This document shows positions 55,486 through 64,000 of a DNA stretch of 64,000 nucleotides, one piece after another. Source of the stretch: Aeromonas diversa CDC 2478-85. GTDB lineage: Bacteria > Pseudomonadota > Gammaproteobacteria > Enterobacterales > Aeromonadaceae. Each line of letters begins with the position of its first letter. Positions within the stretch are counted from its first letter, which is position 1. The stretch is taken from the NCBI RefSeq assembly GCF_000819805.1, contig NZ_CDCE01000034.1:233470-297469 (forward strand), given 5' to 3'. The notes beneath the pieces are model-generated. The model was not told the origin of the DNA. It ran no database searches and worked only from the letters and a program-made list of their open reading frames with translations. The position numbers were made by a program, and so were the translations under genes.

Positions 55486-55547
55486 ATTGCTTGATAAAAA
55501 TGTGTTAAATGACCAAAAAAGCGCCGATTAATGCGCATTTTTTCCAT

Positions 55548-55563
55548 ACGAAAACGATTGACA
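55548..55563 (-). promoter_or_regulatory. PurR-like box, cvpA-distal
   Basis: Minus strand TGTCAATCGTTTTCGT matches ACGCAAACGTTTTCGT at 12 of 16 positions. It shares the core CAATCGTTTT with the proximal box 78 bp away. Confidence 0.5.
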
Positions 55564-55575
55564 GCCTGCATAACG

Positions 55576-55606
55576 AACAAGGCCATGGCAGAGCCATGGC
55601 CTTGTT
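55576..55606 (-). terminator. serS terminator hairpin
   Basis: AACAAGGCCATGG and CCATGGCCTTGTT form a perfect 13-bp stem with a 5-nt loop, 16 bp after the serS stop. The T-run is poor (GTTCGTTAT), but the stem is strong. Confidence 0.75.
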
Positions 55607-55622
55607 ATCAACACAGGGGAGA

Positions 55623-57041
<1,419 letters not shown>

Positions 57042-57068
57042 TCAGCAGCAACCTTACCCGAACAGCGG

Positions 57069-58406
57069 CTATTTGCCGCGTTTGCGCGAACTTTGTGCAT
57101 CCAGATCCCGCAAGTAATCGAGTTTTTGCGAAATCTTGATCTCCATCCCGCGATCGCTCGGCTGGTAGTAACGCCGACCGGCCAGCTCGGGTGGGAAATA
57201 CTCCTCCCCGGCGGCGTAAGCACCCGGCTCGTCGTGGGCGTAGCGGTACTCGGCCCCATAGCCGAGCTCGCTCATCAGCTTGGTCGGGGCGTTGCGAAGG
57301 TGCGGCGGCACCTCGAAGTCGGGCAGCGCCTTGGCATCGCTCAGGGCCGCCTTCCAGGCGGTATAGACGGCGTTGCTCTTGGGGGCACAGGCCAGATAGA
57401 CGATCGCCTGGGCGATGGCGCGCTCCCCTTCCGCCGGCCCCACCCGATGGAAGCAGTCCCAGGCCGACAGCGCCACCTGCATGGCACGCGGATCGGCGTT
57501 GCCGATGTCCTCCGAGGCAATCGCCAGCAGGCGCCGGGCGATGTAGAGCGGATCGCAGCCGGCGCTCACCATGCGGGCATACCAGTAGAGGGCCGCGTCG
57601 GGGGCCGAGCCGCGGATCGACTTGTGCACCGCCGAGATGAGGTCGTAGAAGTGATCGCCCCGGTTATCGAAGCGGGCGATGTGCTCCCCCACCACGGCCG
57701 AGAGCAGGGTGGCGTCGATCACCTTGCTTCCCCCCTCCCCCGGCTCGGCCATGTCGGCCAGCAGCTCCAGGTAGTTGAGGGCCTTGCGACCATCGCCGTC
57801 CACCACCCGTGCCAGCGCCTCCTTGGCCCCAGGGGCAAAGGTCAGGCCGGGGTCGTTCAGCCCGCGTGGATCGCTCAGGGCCTGATCGATCATGGCGAGG
57901 ATGTCCTCCTCCTCCAGCCGCTTGAGCAGGTAGACCCGGGCGCGGGAGAGCAGGGCGTTGTTGAGCTCGAACGAGGGGTTCTCGGTGGTGGCACCGATGA
58001 AGGTGATGGTGCCGTCTTCGATGTGGGGCAGGAAGACATCCTGCTGACTCTTGTTGAAGCGGTGCACCTCGTCCACGAAGAGGATGGTGCGCACCCCGCG
58101 CCAACCGTTCTCCTTGGCCTTGTCGATGGCGGCACGCACCTCCTTGATGCCGGAGGTGACCGCCGAGACCCGCTCCACCTCGGCGCTGCAGTAGCGCGCC
58201 ACCAGCTCGGCCAGGGTGGTCTTGCCGGTGCCGGGGGGGCCCCAGAGGATCATGGAGTGGCAGTGGCCGGCGCGAATGGCCTTGTGCAGGGGCTTGTCGG
58301 CGCCCAGGATGTGGCGCTGGCCGATGTACTGCTCGAGGGTCTCTGGCCGCATCCGTGCGGCCAGGGGACGAAAGTCAGAGGAGAAATCGAGGGAGAGGTT
58401 GCTCAT
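57069..58406 (-). CDS. rarA: Replication-associated recombination protein RarA
   Basis: A 445-residue AAA+ ATPase (MgsA/WRNIP1 family) acting at stalled replication forks. Walker [10 protein letters not shown] is at 55-63, Walker [12 protein letters not shown] near 110-120, and sensor 1 [10 protein letters not shown] near 138-147. A C-terminal tetramerisation domain holds Y-W-Y-A-R-M. Its start is 7 bp after the lolA stop, so lolA-rarA are likely co-transcribed. Confidence 0.94.
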   Translation of the reverse strand: MSNLSLDFSSDFRPLAARMRPETLEQYIGQRHILGADKPLHKAIRAGHCHSMILWGPPGTGKTTLAELVARYCSAEVERVSAVTSGIKEVRAAIDKAKENGWRGVRTILFVDEVHRFNKSQQDVFLPHIEDGTITFIGATTENPSFELNNALLSRARVYLLKRLEEEDILAMIDQALSDPRGLNDPGLTFAPGAKEALARVVDGDGRKALNYLELLADMAEPGEGGSKVIDATLLSAVVGEHIARFDNRGDHFYDLISAVHKSIRGSAPDAALYWYARMVSAGCDPLYIARRLLAIASEDIGNADPRAMQVALSAWDCFHRVGPAEGERAIAQAIVYLACAPKSNAVYTAWKAALSDAKALPDFEVPPHLRNAPTKLMSELGYGAEYRYAHDEPGAYAAGEEYFPPELAGRRYYQPSDRGMEIKISQKLDYLRDLDAQSSRKRGK

Positions 58407-58413
58407 GGGCGCC

Positions 58414-59025
58414 TCAGCGACGCTGATCGTCGAGCTCGGCGCCCTTGGGCAGGGTAAAGATAAACTCGTTGCCCTTGAGCACCGGCTGACGGTTGAAGTG
58501 GCTTAAGCGAAACTCGCTCCACTGGCCCTGAGCCTCCTTCACGTCGAAGCGGCTGATGTTGTCCTGCCTATCAAAGGTCACCCGAAAGGAGGCGATGAGC
58601 TCGCTCTGGTTGCGGCTCGCGACGGTGAAGACATCCCCCTCACGGGTCACGTCGTAGTTCTTCCAGAATCGGTCGTCGGTACCCGAGATGAGGATGAAGG
58701 GGGTGTTGACCACCGCATCCTTGAGGCTCATGGCGGTGGCCTGCTCGACGAAGGGATCCCACAGCCAGACATCCTTGCCGTCGGAGACGATCAGGCTCTC
58801 GTCCGGCGTCGTGGTGTGCCAGTTGAAACAGTTAGGGCGGGAGACGGTCAGGGTCCCGGCCGCCTTCTGCAGCTCGCGACCCTTGACGTCATACACGGTC
58901 TGCTCGAATTGGGCGGAGAAGAGCTTGACCCCGGCCAGCTTCTGCTTGAGCTGATCGGCCGCTCCAGCGGCCCAGGATTGAGTGCTGGCGAGCAGCAGGG
59001 CTCCCATGACGACGACTTTTTTCAT
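58414..59025 (-). CDS. lolA: Outer-membrane lipoprotein carrier protein LolA
   Basis: A 203-residue periplasmic chaperone that carries lipoproteins from LolCDE to LolB. The signal peptide is [19 protein letters not shown], cut near 19. The mature part has the [10 protein letters not shown] strand and [10 protein letters not shown] near 60-70 of the unclosed beta-barrel. The ATG at 59025 is preferred over the TTG one codon earlier. It lies 45 bp after ftsK. Confidence 0.94.
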   Translation of the reverse strand: MKKVVVMGALLLASTQSWAAGAADQLKQKLAGVKLFSAQFEQTVYDVKGRELQKAAGTLTVSRPNCFNWHTTTPDESLIVSDGKDVWLWDPFVEQATAMSLKDAVVNTPFILISGTDDRFWKNYDVTREGDVFTVASRNQSELIASFRVTFDRQDNISRFDVKEAQGQWSEFRLSHFNRQPVLKGNEFIFTLPKGAELDDQRR

Positions 59026-59070
59026 CAAATTCTCTCTGTTAGTGGGCCAACCGTTCGGTTGGCCGTCTCG

Positions 59071-61584
59071 TTAGTCACGCATCGGCGCCGGGGCCAGCAC
59101 ATCGCGCTGACCGTTGCTGCCGGGGGCGCTGACAATCCCTTGGTCCTGCATCTGATCGATGATGCGGGCGGCGCGGTTGTAACCGATCTTGAACTTGCGC
59201 TGGATGCTGGAGGTCGAGCCACGGCGTGACTCCACCACGAAGGCGACCGCCTCGTCAAACAGAGGGTCGAGCTCGTCATCCCCCTCGCCGCCGTATTCGC
59301 CGCCGCCCCCCTCGCCGCTCTCGCCGGCGAGGATCTCCTCGATATAGTTGGGTTCACCGCGCAGCTTCCAGTCGGCCACCACCTTGTGCACCTCGTGGTC
59401 ATCGACGAAGGCGCCGTGCACCCGCACCGGATCCGAGGTGCCGGCCGGCATGTAGAGCATGTCACCCATGCCGAGCAGGGACTCGGCGCCGCCCTGATCC
59501 AGGATGGTGCGCGAGTCTATCTTGCTCGACACCTGGAACGAGATGCGGGTCGGGATGTTGGCCTTGATGAGGCCGGTGATCACATCGACCGACGGGCGCT
59601 GGGTGGCGAGGATGAGGTGAATACCTGCCGCCCGCGCCTTCTGGGCGATGCGGGCAATGAGCTCTTCGACCTTCTTGCCGACGATCATCATCATGTCGGC
59701 GAACTCGTCGACCACCACCACGATGTGGGGCAGCTTCTCAAGCTCGGGCGGCATGGCATCCATCGAGTCGCCCGGGCGCCACAGGGGATCGAGCAGGGGA
59801 TCACCCTCGTCGATGGCTGCCTGCACCTTGGCGTTATAGCCCTTGAGGTTACGCACCCCGACCGCCGACATCAGCTTGTAGCGGCGCTCCATCTCTCCCA
59901 CACACCAGCGCAGGGCGTTGGCGGCGTCCTTCATGTCGGTCACCACCTCGGTGAGCAGGTGCGGTATGCCTTCGTAGACCGACAGTTCCAGCATCTTGGG
60001 ATCGATCATGATGAAACGCAGCTCGTCCGGCGACGCCTTGTAGAGCATGGAGAGGATCATGGTGTTGACCCCCACCGACTTACCCGAGCCTGTAGTACCG
60101 GCCACCAGCAGGTGTGGCATCTTGCCGAGGTTCACCACCACAGGGGAGCCGGCGATGTCCTGCCCGAGCACCATGGTCAGCGGGTTGTCGGTCTCGCGAA
60201 AACCCGGGCAGTCGAGCACTTCGCGCAGGTAGACGGTCTGGCGGACCCGGTTGGGGAGCTCGAGGCCGACGAAGGTCTTGCCGGGAATGACCTCGACCAC
60301 GCGCACGCTGCTGGCCGAGAGCGAGCGGGCAAGATCGCGCGACAGGTTGGTGATCTTGCTCGCCTTCATGCCCGGCGCCAGGTCCAGCTCGAAACGGGTG
60401 ATGACCGGGCCCGGATAGACCCCCACCACCTTGGCCTGCACGTTATAGTCGGCGAGTTTCGCCTCCACCAGACGGGCCATGCGTTCGAGCTCGTCGTTGC
60501 TCATGGACTGGGTGCGCGCCGGCGGGCGGTCGAGCAGCTCGAGAGAGGGCAGCGGCGCCAGGTTGGCCGGGCGCTTGGGCTTGGGTTTGAGGGCCGAGGC
60601 GCGCAGGGGCGCAACCGGGTCGGGCGCTTCGGCCTCGCCGGCCCAGGGCATCTCTTCGAGCTCGTCGTCGAAGGCGTCTTCGTCTACCTCTACAGCGCTG
60701 GGCGCGGCCTTGCGTGGCAGGAGAAGTTCATCGTCATCGTCGAAGCCGGGATCAAACTGGAAGGTGTCCTCGTCGAGCTCGGGCAACACCTGAGCCTTAC
60801 GGCGCTTGGAGGAGGCGGCGCGCGGTAGCCCCAGCTCGGGTGCCAGCTCCTGCTCATCCTCCGGGGTCAGGACGACCCCGCCGGTATCGAGCAGGGGATC
60901 GGGTCCCTCTTCACGGGGATCGCGGCGCCAGCCGCCGGTGAGCCAGTTGCCCAGGGTCATGGGGAAGGTGTAGATGCCGGTGACGGTGCCGATGGCCAGG
61001 GCGCCGATCCGCTCGACTATGGTGAGCCAGGACCAGCCGGTGAACAGGGTCACGCCGGTTGCCACGAAGCAGAGCAGCATCAGGTTGGCGCCGACCCGTC
61101 CGAAGAGGGGGGTCACGGCGCTGACGATCACATCCCCGACGGTGCCACCGGCAGAGAAGTTGTGCAGATCGTTAAAATTCATGCTGGCCAGGGCCGACAT
61201 GCCGAACACGGTCAGGATGAAGCCGATGATGCGCACGCCCAGGGTGAGGTAGTCCACATCGAGCAGCCGCTTGGGTTTCCACAGCAGGCCCCAGCCCAGC
61301 AGCACCAGGACAAACGGGAGCAGGTAGGCGAAGGCGCCGAAGGTAAACATGGTGATATCGGCCGCCCAGGCACCTGTGGTGCCGGCGAGGTTGTGCACCT
61401 CCCCCTCCCACGCGGTCTGGGACCAGCCGGGATCGGCCGGGTTATAGCTGATGAGGGCCAGCATGAGAAACGCCGCCCCTATGGTCACGGCGATGAGAAG
61501 GGCTTCACCAATGCGCGCCATGCCTGAAAGGGGAGTGAAAATGTGAGGTTTGACAGCCAAACGCCGGCTCCTTGTACTCGTCAT
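59071..61584 (-). CDS. ftsK: DNA translocase FtsK
   Basis: An 837-residue septal DNA pump. It has four to five N-terminal membrane helices (about 25-200) and an acidic/proline linker (about 205-345). The RecA-like motor has Walker [10 protein letters not shown] near 488-496 and Walker B V-V-V-D-E-F-A-D near 616-623. The C-terminal gamma winged helix ([15 protein letters not shown]) reads KOPS and contacts XerD. The linker is far shorter than the ~600 residues of E. coli FtsK. Divergent contacts with lrp are absent: lrp lies 119 bp upstream on the same strand. Confidence 0.95.
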   Translation of the reverse strand: MTSTRSRRLAVKPHIFTPLSGMARIGEALLIAVTIGAAFLMLALISYNPADPGWSQTAWEGEVHNLAGTTGAWAADITMFTFGAFAYLLPFVLVLLGWGLLWKPKRLLDVDYLTLGVRIIGFILTVFGMSALASMNFNDLHNFSAGGTVGDVIVSAVTPLFGRVGANLMLLCFVATGVTLFTGWSWLTIVERIGALAIGTVTGIYTFPMTLGNWLTGGWRRDPREEGPDPLLDTGGVVLTPEDEQELAPELGLPRAASSKRRKAQVLPELDEDTFQFDPGFDDDDELLLPRKAAPSAVEVDEDAFDDELEEMPWAGEAEAPDPVAPLRASALKPKPKRPANLAPLPSLELLDRPPARTQSMSNDELERMARLVEAKLADYNVQAKVVGVYPGPVITRFELDLAPGMKASKITNLSRDLARSLSASSVRVVEVIPGKTFVGLELPNRVRQTVYLREVLDCPGFRETDNPLTMVLGQDIAGSPVVVNLGKMPHLLVAGTTGSGKSVGVNTMILSMLYKASPDELRFIMIDPKMLELSVYEGIPHLLTEVVTDMKDAANALRWCVGEMERRYKLMSAVGVRNLKGYNAKVQAAIDEGDPLLDPLWRPGDSMDAMPPELEKLPHIVVVVDEFADMMMIVGKKVEELIARIAQKARAAGIHLILATQRPSVDVITGLIKANIPTRISFQVSSKIDSRTILDQGGAESLLGMGDMLYMPAGTSDPVRVHGAFVDDHEVHKVVADWKLRGEPNYIEEILAGESGEGGGGEYGGEGDDELDPLFDEAVAFVVESRRGSTSSIQRKFKIGYNRAARIIDQMQDQGIVSAPGSNGQRDVLAPAPMRD

Positions 61585-61654
61585 TATGCCCGGGGGCCCC
61601 TAGTATCACTGAAAGCCCCCCTCCCTGTCAGCCACCCGGCGGACGACAGAAGAA

Positions 61655-61681
61655 GAAACGAGCGGACTGGCCGCTCGTTTC
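61655..61681 (-). terminator. lrp terminator
   Basis: GAAACGAGCGG and CCGCTCGTTTC form an 11-bp stem with a 5-nt loop, followed on the minus strand by TTCTTCTGTCG; 22 bp after the lrp stop. Confidence 0.78.
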
Positions 61682-61703
61682 TGCTCAAGGCACTCCCATC
61701 GGA

Positions 61704-62195
61704 TCAGCGGGTGCTGATCACCAGGCGGCTGCTCTGCTTGACCTCTTCCATCACCACGTAGGTGCGGGTGTCGTTGACGCCGGGCAGGCGCAGCAGGGTC
61801 TCCCCCAGCAGACGGCGGTAGGCCGACATGTCGCTTACCCGGGTCTTGAGCAGGTAGTCGAAGTCACCGGAGACCAGATGGCACTCCTGGATCTCTTCGA
61901 GCACCTGTACCGCCTTGTTAAACTGCTCGAACACGTCGGGGGCACCGCGGTTGAGGGTGATCTCGACGAACACCAGCAGGGAGGCATCCAGAAAATGGGG
62001 ATTGAGAATGGCCGCATAGCCTTCGATATACCCCTGGCGCTCCAGACGGCGGACACGCTCAAGACAGGGGGTGGGGCTCAGACCAACACGCTTGGACAGT
62101 TCAACATTCGAGATCCTGCCATCCTTTTGCAGTTCATTGAGAATGTTGCGGTCGATCCTGTCCAAATCTTTCAGTCGACTCTTAACTTCCATCAT
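61704..62195 (-). CDS. lrp: Leucine-responsive regulatory protein Lrp
   Basis: A 163-residue Lrp/AsnC regulator nearly identical in layout to E. coli Lrp. The N-terminal helix-turn-helix has L-D-R-I-D-R-N-I-L-N-E-L-Q-K-D-G-R-I-S-N-V-E-L-S-K-R-V-G-L-S. The C-terminal RAM domain has G-D-F-D-Y-L-L-K near 108-115. It is a global regulator of amino acid metabolism. Adjacent ATGs at 62195 and 62192 are both possible. It is divergent from ald, a common Lrp target. Confidence 0.95.
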   Translation of the reverse strand: MMEVKSRLKDLDRIDRNILNELQKDGRISNVELSKRVGLSPTPCLERVRRLERQGYIEGYAAILNPHFLDASLLVFVEITLNRGAPDVFEQFNKAVQVLEEIQECHLVSGDFDYLLKTRVSDMSAYRRLLGETLLRLPGVNDTRTYVVMEEVKQSSRLVISTR

Positions 62196-62291
62196 TTATT
62201 CCATCCTTTGGCTATTTTTTGGTAAGAATCACCAATGATTTTATAATAATAGTGACAAATCCTGTCAACACCCCAGTATACTTGGCGCAAA

Positions 62292-62316
62292 ATGTTGCTT
62301 AACAAAATGGCAACAT
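62292..62316. repeat. Inverted repeat in the lrp-ald control region
   Basis: ATGTTGC (62292-62298) and GCAACAT (62310-62316), 7-bp arms with an 11-bp AT-rich centre, 31 bp before the ald ATG. It may be a regulator site, possibly Lrp, whose known sites are degenerate and AT-rich; or it could form a leader stem. Confidence 0.4.
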
Positions 62317-62346
62317 AAACCACCAGCGACGTATGTGAGGGACAAC

Positions 62347-63462
62347 ATGATAATCGGCGTACCGAAAGAAATAAAAAACCATGAATATCGCGTAGGCATG
62401 GTTCCGGCCAGTGTACGTGAACTGACGGCCAGAGGCCATAAAGTTTTTGTCGAGACCCGCGCCGGCCTTGGGGTAGGCTTCAGCGACGATGACTATCGGG
62501 CCGCCGGTGCCGAGGTGCTGAAAAGCGCTGCTGAGGTATTCAGCCAAAGCGAGATGATCGTGAAGGTGAAAGAGCCTCAGACAGTGGAACGCGCCATGTT
62601 ACGGAAAGGTCAAATTCTCTTCACCTACCTGCATCTGGCGCCGGATCTTCCCCAGACCAAAGAGCTGATTGAGAGCGGCGCCGTCTGCATCGCCTATGAA
62701 ACCGTGACCGACGATCGGGGTGGATTGCCCCTGCTGGCCCCCATGTCAGAGGTCGCCGGCCGCATGTCGATCCAGGCCGGTGCCCAGGCGCTGGAAAAGT
62801 CCCGCGGGGGTAGCGGCATGCTGCTCGGCGGCGTGCCGGGAGTCGAGCCGGCCAAGGTAGTGGTGATCGGCGGCGGCGTGGTGGGCTCCAACGCCGCCCG
62901 CATGGCCATCGGCATGCGCGCCGACGTGACGATTCTGGATCGCAGCATCGATGCCCTGCGCCGTCTCGACGCCGAATTCCAGGGGGCGGCCAAGGTGGTC
63001 TACTCCACCGCCGAGGCAATCGAGCGCCACGTGCTGGCGGCCGATCTGGTGATAGGCGGCGTGCTCATTCCGGGCGCGGCTGCGCCGAAACTGGTCACCC
63101 GTGACCACATAGCACGCATGAAGCCGGGCTCGGCCATCGTCGACGTGGCGATCGATCAGGGCGGCTGCGTAGAGACCTCTCACGCCACCACCCACGAGGA
63201 TCCCACCTACATCGTCGACGGCGTGGTGCACTACTGCGTGGCCAACATGCCGGGCGCGGTGGCGCGCACCTCGACCTTCGCGCTCAACAACGCCACCCTG
63301 CCCTACATCATCAAGCTGGCCGATAAGGGATGGCGCGGCGCGCTGCGCGCGGACCGCCACCTGCTGGCCGGGCTTAACGTGCTGGAGGGCCGCCTCACCT
63401 GCAAGGAAGTGGCCGAAGCGCACGGGTTGGAGTTTACTGATCCCCATCTCTTGCTGGCCTAA
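62347..63462 (+). CDS. ald: Alanine dehydrogenase
   Basis: A 371-residue NAD-dependent enzyme for alanine and pyruvate interconversion. [16 protein letters not shown] opens the substrate domain, with Lys/His residues in K-V-K-E-P and Y-L-H-L-A. The Rossmann segment [14 protein letters not shown] is near 169-182, and [16 protein letters not shown] near 294-309 is highly characteristic. I use the ATG at 62347; a GTG four codons upstream is in frame. Probably controlled by the divergent Lrp. Confidence 0.95.
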   Translation: MIIGVPKEIKNHEYRVGMVPASVRELTARGHKVFVETRAGLGVGFSDDDYRAAGAEVLKSAAEVFSQSEMIVKVKEPQTVERAMLRKGQILFTYLHLAPDLPQTKELIESGAVCIAYETVTDDRGGLPLLAPMSEVAGRMSIQAGAQALEKSRGGSGMLLGGVPGVEPAKVVVIGGGVVGSNAARMAIGMRADVTILDRSIDALRRLDAEFQGAAKVVYSTAEAIERHVLAADLVIGGVLIPGAAAPKLVTRDHIARMKPGSAIVDVAIDQGGCVETSHATTHEDPTYIVDGVVHYCVANMPGAVARTSTFALNNATLPYIIKLADKGWRGALRADRHLLAGLNVLEGRLTCKEVAEAHGLEFTDPHLLLA

Positions 63463-63476
63463 GCCAAAAGAACAGT

Positions 63477-63504
63477 TCGGGCCCGCGAGGGGCCCGAGTT
63501 GTTT
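63477..63504. terminator. ald terminator, shared with the chemoreceptor gene
   Basis: TCGGGCCC and GGGCCCGA form an 8-bp stem with a 5-nt loop, followed by GTTGTTT on the plus strand; it abuts the convergent stop at 63503. Confidence 0.75.
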
Positions 63505-64000
63505 ATGCGCCCCTTCTCCCCTTTCCCCGAATAAACTGCCGCACCAACCGCTCCAGCTCACCCAGCTGCACCACCCTCTGATCGATGCCATGGGCCGCCT
63601 CGCCACTGCGCTCACGGGAGTCATCCGCCAGCACCTTGATGGTGTGGATGCGATCGTTCATATCGGTCGTCACCTGAGACTGCTCGTCCACGGCCTGGGC
63701 TATCTGGGTGCTGCTGGCCGCCATCTGAAGCAACATGGCGTTGATCTGCTCGAGCAGCTCGCCGCTGGCCTTGGCCTTGATCTGACAACCGGACGAGAGG
63801 GCCGAGCCCGCCTGCATGGCATGCTCGGCCTCGCTGGCACTGCTCTGCAGGCGATGGATGATAGTCTGGATCTCCCCGGTCGAGCTCTGGGTGCGGGTCG
63901 CCAACTGGCGCACCTCGTCGGCCACCACGGCAAACCCTCGCCCCTGATCGCCGGCGCGCGCAGCCTCGATGGCGGCGTTGAGCGCCAGCAGGTTGGTCTG
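63503..64000 (-). CDS. Methyl-accepting chemotaxis protein (5' part outside window)
   Basis: The last 165 residues of a chemoreceptor whose start is beyond the right edge. The visible part begins [31 protein letters not shown], the hairpin tip of the signalling domain that binds CheA and CheW. A coiled coil follows, ending in a short basic tail R-G-K-G-R-R-G-A. No CheR/CheB docking pentapeptide (NWETF type) is seen at the C terminus. The ligand domain is not in view. Confidence 0.92.
   Translation of the reverse strand, partial: QTNLLALNAAIEAARAGDQGRGFAVVADEVRQLATRTQSSTGEIQTIIHRLQSSASEAEHAMQAGSALSSGCQIKAKASGELLEQINAMLLQMAASSTQIAQAVDEQSQVTTDMNDRIHTIKVLADDSRERSGEAAHGIDQRVVQLGELERLVRQFIRGKGRRGA

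Overview
This 64 kb window looks like core chromosome of a high-GC gammaproteobacterium, most likely an Aeromonas or a close Aeromonadaceae relative. That placement is an inference from gene content and order: lrp-ftsK-lolA-rarA-serS, cvpA-purF, smrB/prmB-aroC, pspABC-ycjXF divergent from pspF-sapABCDF, tyrR-phhB-phhA, alanine dehydrogenase divergent from lrp, and miaE. I see no phage, transposon, integrase, CRISPR array or plasmid function. Both window edges cut genes: a 2OG-Fe(II) oxygenase on the left and a chemoreceptor on the right.

Layout. 0-9 kb holds a glutathione peroxidase, an RhlE-type helicase, a prolyl-tRNA editing protein, then aroG, aroA and serC (shikimate and serine synthesis, each followed by its own terminator-like hairpin), then etfBA. 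8.7-15.4 kb holds ETF-ubiquinone oxidoreductase (divergent from etfBA across a palindromic operator), corA, a chain uvrB-DUF1232-solute-binding protein coupled by 4-nt overlaps, tRNA-Asn, and about 650 bp of non-coding DNA with palindromes and a head-to-head DnaA-box pair. 15.4-31 kb holds a second RhlE-like helicase, a periplasmic binding protein, aroC-prmB, smrB, a PAS-GGDEF diguanylate cyclase, a cupin, a prolyl oligopeptidase with a lipobox, a methyltransferase, a large secreted nuclease and a YbjL-type transporter. 31-42 kb holds an AT-rich non-coding stretch, an acyl-CoA ligase under a PsrA-like operator, yfcL, an ATP-NAD kinase-like protein, speA, pepT, tyrR and phhAB. 42-52 kb holds the envelope-stress operon pspABC-ycjXF under a sigma-54 promoter, its activator pspF, and sapABCDF. 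52-64 kb holds miaE, cvpA-purF, serS, rarA, lolA, ftsK, lrp and ald.

How the genes work together. Aromatic amino acid metabolism is the strongest theme: aroG makes the first shikimate intermediate, aroA and aroC act later, phhAB converts phenylalanine to tyrosine, and tyrR encodes the regulator. Good TyrR-box matches lie in front of both aroG and phhA. A second theme is acyl-CoA oxidation: ETF, ETF-QO and an acyl-CoA ligase, with clear palindromic operators. A third is membrane integrity: Psp proteins, Sap transporter, CorA and LolA.

I did not find a convincing new multi-gene system. The points most worth a second look are the uvrB-DUF1232-binding-protein chain, the palindrome-rich region after tRNA-Asn, a possible small transcript ending near 31.44 kb, the lipoprotein-type signals on the prolyl oligopeptidase and SapA, and the operator set described below.
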